Shown here one piece after another: positions 56,530 through 64,000 of a stretch of DNA of 64,000 nucleotides. Both the position numbers and the translations under genes were made by a program. Below the pieces are notes generated by a model. That model did no database searches. It worked only from the letters and a program-made list of their open reading frames with translations, and was not told where the DNA came from. The first letter of the stretch is position 1. Each line of letters begins with the position of its first letter. Source of the stretch: Mesorhizobium amorphae (GTDB taxonomy: Bacteria > Pseudomonadota > Alphaproteobacteria > Rhizobiales > Rhizobiaceae); assembly GCF_014843845.1 (NCBI RefSeq), contig NZ_JHQS01000013.1, positions 62,001 to 126,000 of the forward strand. The letters are read 5' to 3'.

Positions 56530-58598
56530 CTATGTTGTTGAAGCGAATAGGTTTTGCTGATCAGGGTGCGATCCTGTGGGGTATTTTGGGTTCTGCCTCG
56601 CACGCCAAACAATGCTCTGAGCCACCGGTTCGCCGAGCCTTGATCGGCTGAGGATCCACGGGCCATCCGGCAGGGGATGAACACCTTCGATCTCGCCTGC
56701 TTGTGCGGCGAGCCTGAGCGTCTTCGGTGCAATGCCGAGCAAACGCGCCGCCTTGTTCAGATTAAGCCATGGCTCATTCCCGTCTGGCGCCGGCCGGAAT
56801 ACCGGAATCTTGTGATGCGACCTGAGCGCAGTGACCCGCTCCCATGTCCAGCGATTGCCGTGGCCGGTCACCAGGCCGTTCCGGTTGAGGATGCCGGCAA
56901 TCAGGTCATCATTGGCGATGAGAACCAGTTGCCGGACGGCGGCCAGGATGTCGGCCGAAGTGCTGTTGCGCTGTCCGCGCCGCCTCCTCGGCAGGCGCAG
57001 TTCGGTATGGGACGCCGCCAATCCAATGGATCAGGAGAACGATCTCTGACGCTTCTTCATCGATATCGGCGACCACCTCCCGGATGACGGTACGAACGAT
57101 GCGCTTCTTGAGCCTTGCATCCGTCGTCGGCGCCGACCAGACAGCCTTGAGATCGGCGGCGAGCGCGGTGACGTGTATTGGCGACAGAAGTGATGGCTCC
57201 GATGTCAAGCCATCATGCGCGGCAATCCTGCTCTCTATCTCGCCGACACGCGTGAGCGCCCGGTTCCATCGCAACTCCAGTTCCGCCGCGACCAGCCGGT
57301 TCTGCGGATCGATGGCGTCGTACTGCCGGAATGCCCGATCAGCACTGTAGCTTGCCGCCTCGAGATCGCGCACCAGCGCATCACGAACCTGATCGCGGCG
57401 ACTGGCCCCTTGTGCTTCGGCCTCGACGGCCGCGGTAATCGCTCCCGGCTCGACAACCCGCAGAAGAGCTTCCTCGATGGCGTCGTCGACGCGCAATCCT
57501 CCGAATGCGATGCAGCGCGGCTCGCCATTGTCGAGCAAGCCCCGCCAACACGAATAGCGCGGAATGTTATGTTTGGTCCCTGTGTAACGGACCGTCAGCT
57601 TGCGTCCACAGCGCCGGCAGCGGACAAGGCCGGCGAGCAGAGCGTCGCCATGCTTGGGCGCTCCGTGATGCCGGCCCGTGGGCACGTTGTCGCTCACCAT
57701 CTTGCGGATCGCCTCCGCCCGTTCCCAACTGACATAACCCTCATGGACATCCGGGATCAGAGCCAGCCACTCGGCTCGCGCCTTGCGGCGGCTCCTGGGT
57801 CGGATCACTCCCGCTGCATCATATCCTGTCGCGACACGACTCTTACCATAGGCGTAGGCGCCGCCGTAGATCGGGTTCTCGATCATCCGGTGGATGGTCG
57901 CATAATTTGGCCGACGCCAGACCACGTCACCGTTGTTGCGCTTGGCTGGCAAATCCAGCCCATGCTCGAGGAACCAGAGCAGGGCCTGCCGGGCGCTGCC
58001 GAGTTCGGCCACCTTGTCGAAGACGATGGTCCTGGACACGGCGATCGGGATCCTTCTCAAACCTGTCGCCGACCTTCACGAAGCCGACCGGGGCCGTGAC
58101 AATGAGCTCGCCGCGCCGGGCCTTCTCGTAGCGTGCCGACAGGGAACGCTGACGCAGAAGATCGAGTTCGTACTCGTTGAGACTGCCCTTCAATCCCAGC
58201 AGCAGCTGGTCATTACCCTGACGCGGCGCATAGACCGTCTCCTGATCGACCAGCACGGTATCGACGACGCGGCACATCTCGATGAGCTGCTGCCAGTCAC
58301 GGCTGTTGCGGGCGAAGCGCGATACTTCCCGCGCCGCGACCGCACCGACCTTGCCGAGGCAGACTTCGGCTACCATCCGGTCGAATCCGGCACGTGTGAC
58401 GCCGCCGGCCGCCGAGCGACCGAGGTCTTCGTCGACCGTCTCGATGCGAGACCAGCCAAGCGCCGTCAGGCGATCGCGCATCGGATATTGCAGGGCGCTG
58501 CTCTCACGATTGTGGAGGACCTGATGGGCCGAGGATTGCCGAACATACAGGATCGCCTTGCGCTCCAGATGGTGCGGCCTGATCTTCTCAGACATCAT
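56530..58598 (-). pseudogene. Large serine recombinase with two frameshifts
   Basis: The N-terminal resolvase domain starts at 58598 (RKAILYVRQSSAHQV with the catalytic Ser; VAAREVSRFARNSRDWQQLI; LNEYELDLLRQRSLSARYEK). Near 58045 the frame shifts into the recombinase domain ([20 protein letters not shown]), zinc ribbon ([20 protein letters not shown] ... YSCWRG) and coiled region. A second shift near 57000 leads to a C-terminal HTH-like tail (WLNLNKAARLLGIAPKTLRL). Total about 690 residues if repaired. Confidence 0.86.
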
Positions 58599-58785
58599 GA
58601 CGCGCCTCCTGTCGTTCCCGAGCGAGGTCGCCGTCGGCGTGGTCGAGGATCAGGCGGACCATCAGCTTCGTCAGCGTCCGGCGCGTCTCGGCGGGCAGCG
58701 TCTGCCATTGCGGCGTCCGCCGCGTCTCGACATCGTGCGCATTGGAGAACAGATCGAACTGATACGTGGTGAGCTGGCGCGGCAT
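58588..58785 (-). CDS. Small protein preceding the serine recombinase
   Basis: A 65-residue protein beginning MPRQLTTYQFDLFSN and ending LTKLMVRLILDHADGDLARE plus a short tail. Its end overlaps the recombinase start by 11 bases, so the two are translationally coupled. Helical, charged; no known domain recognised. Such small partners commonly precede recombinases of this kind and may help target or regulate recombination (inference). Confidence 0.6.
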   Translation of the reverse strand: MPRQLTTYQFDLFSNAHDVETRRTPQWQTLPAETRRTLTKLMVRLILDHADGDLARERQEARHDV

Positions 58786-59000
58786 GGACATCTCCCCGAT
58801 TCGCGTCGTGAGAGCCCAATGCTGCGCTCGAATCTCGCATTGCGATGGGGTGCCCGAAGCGGGTGTTACATCCTGCAGCAGCGTCGCCAAGGCGCGTAGC
58901 GCAGCAATATCGACATGGGGAGCGGCGCCAACCTGCCAAGGATGCCACGGGTAAAGAAGCTCGTGCTCCGCGATCCCGTGGGCGTTCTGTCGTCGTGTTG

Positions 59001-59296
59001 TACAATGCACAGCGCCCCCACGACGCGCTGGACGGCGCCGTGCCGCTCGACCGTTACCGCGCCTCGCAGCGCCAGTATCGCGAAACTGTCGAGCCGTTCG
59101 AAGACGCCAAGGACGATCTCATCCGCCGCGTTCAGCAGCATGGCTTCGTCTCCATCCTTGGCCGCTCCATGCGCTTGTGCAGAGCCTTCGCAGGAAAGTC
59201 CGTCGTCTTCCGTCCGGCGGCAACAGACGGCGTCTTCGACGCTTGGTTCAGACATCAGAAAATAGAAACCATCGACCTCAATGCCCTGGCGCGATA
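59001..59296 (+). pseudogene. IS481-family transposase, C-terminal part
   Basis: YNAQRPHDALDGAVPLDRYR, VEPFEDAKDDLIRRVQQHGF, SILGRSMRLCRAFAGKSVVF and TDGVFDAWFRHQKIETIDL: the end of an IS481 transposase, in frame with the left part at 56506. Confidence 0.83.
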
Positions 59297-59397
59297 GCAT
59301 GCAAAACTGTTCGCGATGTCCTCGCACACACCTGTTCGCGATGTTCCCGGTCCAAACACTGCGCAGGTGCGGGGAGGTGAGGGCCGGAGATTGTTCC

Positions 59398-59979
59398 TAT
59401 TCGCCAAGGGTCGGAAATGGTGTGATCGACCAATCGATCAAGTCGACAGCACGCTCAAGTATCGCCTCTGTCTGAGCAACGCTGGGTGAAGCGGCGATGA
59501 CATATCCGATGGAGTCTCGATAATCGCCTTTCCTGACGATCGGCGTCTTGGGTTTGATAAAAAATTTCACCTTGACGACAACTGGTACAGCAGCCGCACA
59601 ACTGTCGCCGCCGATCCAATCGAGGATGCCATCGCGATCAGGAAGCAGGCAATGCGCGAATGTCTTCTATGCAAATTACGTTCGTCGCCGATGCTCGGTG
59701 ACGAGATCGATACCGCAACCCGCTTGAAGCAGTCGAGTACCGCCAACAAGACGCGGATTGACTTCAATGACGACTGGACCACGCTTCGTCCACCGGAGCT
59801 CAAAGTTCGTTGGCCCCCAGCCAAGGCCGAGGGCTTGTAAACACCTCAGCGAAACATCGGCGACACGCCTATGCTCGTCATCAGTCAGCGGGCCCGGGAA
59901 GATGCCCCGACGGAAGACGAAATGCGGTGGGGGGCCGAAGTCAGCGGCGCTAATCCCAACGACCTCATTTCCCATTGGT
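59398..59979 (-). pseudogene. ATP-grasp ligase copy 3, truncated and frameshifted
   Basis: Retains MGNEVVGISAADFGPPPHFV, DVSLRCLQALGLGWGPTNFE, LRWTKRGPVVIEVNPRLVGG, then a frameshift; the tail reads DLIDWSITPFPTLGE-like sequence to a TAG at 59398. The first ~210 residues were removed by a truncated IS3 element. The sequence after the stop (GTGCGGGGAGGTGAGG, plus strand) matches that next to copy 1. Confidence 0.83.
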
Positions 59980-60546
59980 TGATCCCTGACGGCTCGCCCT
60001 CGCGCCGGAGCAGGATGAACAGCCGTCGGTAGCCGAAGCGCCGGCGCTCGTTGGCCAGATCGTGCAGCCTGCCACGCAGCTCTGTCTCCGGCGGTCGACA
60101 AGAACGATACCGGATCATCTTGCGATCAGCGCCCACAAAGGAACAGGCCCGCCGCTCCGACAGGCCCATGACGGCCTGCAGATGCGCGACGGCTTCGCGC
60201 TTGGCGGCGGGCCCTACCATTTTTTTGACAGAAGCTCGCGCAGTGCCGACGCCTCGAGCATCTGGTCGGCGAGCAGCTTCTTCAGCTTCGCGTTTTCGTC
60301 TTCCAAGGCTTTCAGCCGTTTGGCATCGGAGTCGTCCATCCCGCCATACTTCGCCTTCCAGTTATACAGCGTCTCCTCCGATACCCCGTGCTTGCGGGCC
60401 TGATCGCCCGCCTTTGCACCCACCTCATGCTCGCGCAGAACCGCGATGATCTGCTCTTTCGTGAACCGCTTCCGCTTCATCTATCCGTCCTTCGTTCGAG
60501 GGCCGGACTCTAATCTCAGATGGAGCAAATTACCCGTGGCAGGTCA
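59980..60546 (-). mobile_element. IS3-family element, 3'-truncated copy
   Basis: Right end AGGTCA preceded by GTGGC (inverse of TGACCTGCCAC) at 60546; same element type as 13966-16149. OrfA is intact; OrfB is open from 60220 (MVGPAAKREAVAHLQAVMGL) to about residue 80 (REGEPSGINQ) and then runs into the ATP-grasp relic. Confidence 0.82.
60214..60480 (-). CDS. IS3 OrfA (HTH protein) with frameshift signal
   Basis: An 88-residue protein MKRKRFTKEQIIAVLREHEV ... ARKHGVSEETLYNWKAKYGG (HTH) ... a leucine-rich coiled coil KALEDENAKLKKLLADQM. It ends in a run of seven A (TCAAAAAAATGG), where a -1 slip would join it to OrfB to make the OrfAB transposase. Intact, but its partner is truncated. Confidence 0.85.
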   Translation of the reverse strand: MKRKRFTKEQIIAVLREHEVGAKAGDQARKHGVSEETLYNWKAKYGGMDDSDAKRLKALEDENAKLKKLLADQMLEASALRELLSKKW

Positions 60547-60552
60547 GTGGAT

Positions 60553-60955
60553 CTGGAAGGTGGAACGTTCGCGGCGGGACGGGACAAAACGATTTCGCAG
60601 GCCGAATGATTTCGCAAGGCCGAGAAGATCGACACGAACCGTTGCAAACCGCCTGTGGATTCGAAGCTCCCGTAGCCGTTTTCGCAGCGGGAATTCTCTG
60701 CTCCATTGTTCAGGCCCTTGTGTGAGCGATGCTCGACTTGCGGCATCACCTGCGTCTTTGCCGCGCCAGCGCAATTTATCGGTGATCGTGCGCTTGGGCG
60801 CGCAGCCCTGCTTCTTCAGCAACCGGGTCAGCAGGCGCTTGGCAGCCTTGGCATTGCGGCGCAGTTGGACGATCTCGTCGAGCACATAGACGCAGCAGTA
60901 AGACTACTAGAACGGGTCGGTGCGCGCGGCATGGTGGTGTGCTAGGGGTCAGCAT
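60553..60955 (-). pseudogene. IS6-family transposase C-terminal fragment
   Basis: MLDEIVQLRRNAKAAKRLLT, RLLKKQGCAPKRTITDKLRW then a shift, SHKGLNNGAENSRCENGYGS in another frame and LRNRFVPSRRERSTFQIH: central to C-terminal IS6 transposase with frameshifts. Confidence 0.78.
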
Positions 60956-61094
60956 GCGGGAATGAACCGTCACGATCGATCGAGCTTACTCGAGTTGAGC
61001 CGATGAGGCGGCATGAAAAATTATCACGTGTTCGCGGGGTGCGGTGTCCTGGATGCCAGTTGCGCGATAGTTACCCAAGGCAAGGAGCGAAAAT

Positions 61095-62930
61095 ATGTGC
61101 GGCATCTGTGGATGGATTGATTTCGATCGCGACCTAGGAGGTCCCGACGCGCGAAGGGAGCTTGCCGACATGACGGCCACCATGGCCTACCGCGGTCCGG
61201 ACGACGAGGGGACTTGGATCGACGGGACCGCGGCGCTGGGACACCGCCGCCTGGCGATCATCGACATCCAGGGCGGTCGCCAGCCGATGACGCTCCAGGA
61301 CGGCGGCCGACCCGCGTTGGCGCTCGTCTACACGGGCGAGACTTACAACTACCGCGAGCTGCGTCAACGGCTCGCCGCCCTGGGCCACCGGTTCGACACG
61401 AGCAGTGACACCGAGGTGGTGCTGCACGCCCACCGCGAGTGGGGCCACCGCGACCCCCGCACCGCCGTGAGCGAACTCAACGGGATGTTCGCCTACGCAC
61501 TCTGGGACGCCGCCAAGCGCGAACTGCTTCTCATACGCGACCGGCTCGGCATCAAGCCGCTTTACTACTACCCCACCGAGCACGGAGTGTTATTCGGCTC
61601 TGAGCCAAAGGCGATCCTCGCCAATAGTCTCGCGGAACGGGCCATGGACGCCAAGGGGCTTCGTCGCGCCCTATGCCCCATCGCCGACCCGTACAACACC
61701 GTGTTCCGCGGCATGCGTGAGGTACGGCCCGGCCACATCGTCCGCGTGACCCGCGACGGCATCCAGCAGATGAGCTACTGGCAGCTCACCGACAGCGGCC
61801 ACACCGACGATGTGCCTACCACCGTTCGGCGCGTCCGCGAGTTGCTCGATGACACGATCCAGCGGCAGCTCATCGCCGACGTGCCGCTGTGCACGCTCTT
61901 GTCGGGTGGGCTTGATTCATCGGCCATGACTGCACTGGCCGCTCGCTTCAGCGACGAACGGATCCGGTCCTTCGCCCTCGACTTCGTTGACTACACCGAC
62001 AACTTTACCCCCGGCCCGGGGCGGCCCACACCCGACGGGCCGTACGTGCAGGAGGTCGCGAAGTTCGTTGGTACGGACCACACGGACATTACGTTGTCGG
62101 CGGACGAACTCATGGACCCGAGCGTGCGGGCCGCCACCCTCCACGCCCGCGACCTACCGTTGACCTTGGGCAACCTTGATAGCTCGCTCTATCTGCTGTT
62201 CCGGGCGATCGGGCAACACTCGACGGTGGCCCTGTCCGGCGAGGCGGCCGACGAGCTTTTCGGCGGCTACTACTCGGTTTTCCACGATCCCGCGCACGTT
62301 CAGCGCGACACGTTTCCCTGGTACGAAGTCAGCGAATGTATCGCACTACAGTCCCTAGACCCCGGCCTCGTCGAGAAACTCGACCTCCCTGGTTATCTCG
62401 ACGAGCAGTACCGCACGGCACTTGCTGAAGTACCCGCCCTGACCGGGCCGGCTTCGGCCGATCCGCACGAGCGTCGCATGCGTGAGGTCTGCTACCTCGT
62501 TCTCACGCGTTACCTGCCGACTCTGCTCGACCGCAAGGATCGGCTGAGCATGGCTTTGGGTCTCGAGGTGCGGGTCCCCTACTGCGACCACCGCCTCGTT
62601 GAGTACGTGTTCGGCACCCCATGGGCCCACAAGACTTTCGACAGGCGCGAGAAGAGCCTGCTGCGGGCCGCCACCGCGGACCTGCTGCCGCAGTCGGTGG
62701 TGCAGCGAGTCAAGAGCGGGTATCCGGCTATTCAGGATTCGACCTACGACACAATGCTGCGCAACCGGTTCACCGCGCTGCTGAATGACCGCAATGCGGC
62801 AGTGGCACCGCTGCTGTCCGTCGACGGCTCTCGAGCGTTGCTCAATGCGACCGACGACCTCATGGGGGTGGAGCATATCCTGATCCTCCAGGATTTCCTG
62901 ACCGATTACAACGTGAGCCTCGCGGTCTGA
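61095..62930 (+). CDS. asnB: Asparagine synthetase (glutamine-hydrolysing, class B)
   Basis: A 611-residue enzyme. The N-terminal Ntn glutaminase domain starts MCGICGWIDFD (C2 nucleophile after Met removal), with YRGPDDEG, GHRRLAIID, and the NGMFAYALWD and RDRLGIKPLYY segments. The C-terminal synthetase domain has the PPi loop SGGLDSS (S270), SGEAADELFGGYY and RKDRLSMALGLEVRVPY. AAGGAG lies 8 bases before the ATG. It forms asparagine, or an amide in a natural-product pathway. Its GC-rich codon use, including CGG and CTC, looks different from the neighbouring relics and may indicate a distant donor. Confidence 0.92.
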   Translation: MCGICGWIDFDRDLGGPDARRELADMTATMAYRGPDDEGTWIDGTAALGHRRLAIIDIQGGRQPMTLQDGGRPALALVYTGETYNYRELRQRLAALGHRFDTSSDTEVVLHAHREWGHRDPRTAVSELNGMFAYALWDAAKRELLLIRDRLGIKPLYYYPTEHGVLFGSEPKAILANSLAERAMDAKGLRRALCPIADPYNTVFRGMREVRPGHIVRVTRDGIQQMSYWQLTDSGHTDDVPTTVRRVRELLDDTIQRQLIADVPLCTLLSGGLDSSAMTALAARFSDERIRSFALDFVDYTDNFTPGPGRPTPDGPYVQEVAKFVGTDHTDITLSADELMDPSVRAATLHARDLPLTLGNLDSSLYLLFRAIGQHSTVALSGEAADELFGGYYSVFHDPAHVQRDTFPWYEVSECIALQSLDPGLVEKLDLPGYLDEQYRTALAEVPALTGPASADPHERRMREVCYLVLTRYLPTLLDRKDRLSMALGLEVRVPYCDHRLVEYVFGTPWAHKTFDRREKSLLRAATADLLPQSVVQRVKSGYPAIQDSTYDTMLRNRFTALLNDRNAAVAPLLSVDGSRALLNATDDLMGVEHILILQDFLTDYNVSLAV

Positions 62931-63056
62931 GACGGCGGAAGACGCATAAGGATAGCAAAGGAGGCCCGGGCGCCCGCAGCGTCCTTGTCGGAACCTATGG
63001 CGTAACCATACGGCGTGGGCCGCGGCAGGCGCCGTTTTCCGTGTTAGACTGCTTGC

Positions 63057-63109
63057 ATGGAGATGGACACCGACAAGATCGATGATGCCGTTCTGGGCTT
63101 GCTTTGGCC
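63057..63109 (+). pseudogene. DUF6429-like gene start fragment
   Basis: MEMDTDKIDDAVLGLLW matches the N-terminus of small DUF6429-type proteins often seen near insertion sequences; homology stops after ~17 codons. Confidence 0.5.
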
Positions 63110-63113
63110 AACT

Positions 63114-63260
63114 CGCAGTTGTTGCGCCATCGATCAGACCCGCGGCAGCAACGTCGCCAACAGCTCGGTCGCCCAGAGCGCCGCGACGCCGTGGAGGATG
63201 AAGCAGCACATGAGCATCAATCCGGCGTTAGGGGAGACAACAAACGCACAAACGGTCACC
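63114..63260 (-). pseudogene. Membrane-protein C-terminal fragment
   Basis: On the minus strand QVTVCAFVVSPNAGLMLMCC, FILHGVAALWATELLATLLP, RV then a stop: one or two hydrophobic helices of an unidentified membrane protein. No start seen. Confidence 0.35.
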
Positions 63261-63272
63261 TGCGACAGCTGC

Positions 63273-64000
63273 TCATCCGTTGCCACTTTTTGGTTTTAAT
63301 ACTGCCGCATCCGCATCCGGTGCGCGATCCCAGTCCGTTTTGAAGATCACGGATGAGCGTTTCGGCGGATGAGATTGCCGCCCATAGCGACAAGGATCAT
63401 GGCTGGGAGACGTCGATGCGCTTCTCGTAGTCGCGCACGAGGCAAAGGTCCGCTCGACGACCCAGCGGCGGGGCAAGACTTCGAAGCCCTTCTGGTCGTC
63501 GGATCGACGGATGATGTCGACCACGAAGTCGAGATAGGTGGCTTTGTCCATGAGCTTCAGCCGGTCATAGGCGCCGTCGGCGAACAGATGCTTGACCCAA
63601 GGCCAGCGCTTGCGGATACCATCCAGGATCGCCTGAGCGCCGGCACTGTCGGAGATATCGGCGGTGGTGAGATTGACCATCAACAGCCGTCCATCCGTAT
63701 CGAAGGCAATGTGTCGCTTGCGGCCGACGATCTTCTTGCCGGCGTCGTAACCCCTTGTTTCAGCTTGCGGAGCCTTGACCGACTGGCTGTCGATCACGCC
63801 AGCCCTGGGACTGGCCTCGCGCCCAGCTCGCTCGCGATCCAGCATCAGCGCCACGTCGTGGATAGCCTGAAACAGAAAGCGCCGCGCCAATTCGCGGAAC
63901 CAGCCGTAGACCGTCTGCCAGGGTCCGAAATGGATCGGCAGCATCCGCCAACCGCAACCGGAGCGGACCAGGTAGCGCACCGCGTTGACCACCTCCCGGA
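63273..64000 (-). pseudogene. IS5-family transposase (runs off the window)
   Basis: The frame is open to the window edge (REVVNAVRYLVRSGCGWRML), with the DDE-type blocks ASPRAGVIDSQSVKAPQAET, GYDAGKKIVGRKRHIAFDTD, LFADGAYDRLKLMDKATYLD, GFEVLPRRWVVERTFA. Near 63440 a deletion and frameshift remove part of the C-terminal YREK region (LVRDYEKRIDVSQPMILVAM continues in another frame to NLIRRNAHP). The 5' end lies beyond base 64000. Confidence 0.85.

Larger units (their letters stand above)
56501..59006 (-). mobile_element. 2.5-kb serine-recombinase element inserted in an IS481 transposase
   Basis: TACAAT occurs at both junctions (56501-56506 and 59001-59006). Deleting one copy with everything between gives an uninterrupted IS481 reading (WRHVYN joined to AQRPHDALDG). 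The interior holds only a large serine recombinase and a small upstream gene, so it appears to be a minimal recombinase-only element. Confidence 0.78.

Noticed and set aside
1..64000. CRISPR arrays, tRNA or rRNA genes, replication origin
   Set aside because: No regularly spaced short repeats, cloverleaf-like segments or iteron clusters were seen by reading; a tRNAscan/CRISPR search would settle it.

Overview
The window looks like part of a symbiosis island from a Mesorhizobium-type rhizobium (GC-rich, roughly 60% by eye). Evidence for this: a 3' nif segment (nifX, DUF269, DUF683, fdxB), a SyrA/ExoX-type exopolysaccharide regulator, ACC deaminase (acdS), two sigma-54 promoters (one with a pair of NifA-type upstream sites), and a nod-box-preceded GDP-mannose 4,6-dehydratase (noeL, Nod-factor fucosylation). 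Most of the remaining DNA is layered, decayed insertion sequences.

1-7.0 kb: nitrogen-fixation segment. A tract spanning the nifX 3' end, DUF269 and the DUF683 start occurs twice (about 476-1016 and 5570-6165). The copies have decayed reciprocally: the left keeps an intact DUF269 gene, the right keeps intact DUF683 and fdxB. Between them lie a PhoB-like regulator with a degenerate receiver, a universal stress protein behind a consensus sigma-54 promoter, and a thioredoxin-like protein behind a NifA/sigma-54 promoter. 7.3-19 kb: symbiosis accessory genes: acdS, a radical SAM/SPASM protein, noeL with its nod box, an EctB-like aminotransferase overlapping a 2OG-Fe(II) oxygenase, a LuxR-type quorum-sensing regulator with no LuxI in the window, and an alpha-oxoamine synthase.

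19-32 kb: catabolic region. A GntR/FCD regulator heads an overlapping operon (class III aminotransferase, ThDP enzyme, SDR). Nearby are an M81 (MlrC-like) metallopeptidase, a second SDR and a GNAT protein. The ABC transporter ATPase, the solute-binding protein and an aldehyde dehydrogenase are decayed. A shared 14-base motif links the GntR/ABC divergent region to the M81 gene, with a weaker match before the aminotransferase, suggesting one regulon.

32-64 kb: mobile-element graveyard with islands of intact genes: three copies of one ATP-grasp ligase (two full length, one truncated), two class I methyltransferases, a C26 glutamine amidotransferase-like hydrolase and a class-B asparagine synthetase. 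Nested insertions can be read in order: IS110 within IS110; IS30 within IS3 within IS66; IS110 within IS3; and a 2.5-kb serine-recombinase element inside an IS481 transposase with TACAAT at both junctions. There is also a group II intron 3' remnant with a readable domain V, and a tyrosine recombinase whose halves now point in opposite directions.

I saw no tRNA, rRNA, CRISPR array or replication origin. All family calls come from reading translated sequence and recalled family motifs; no database search was run.
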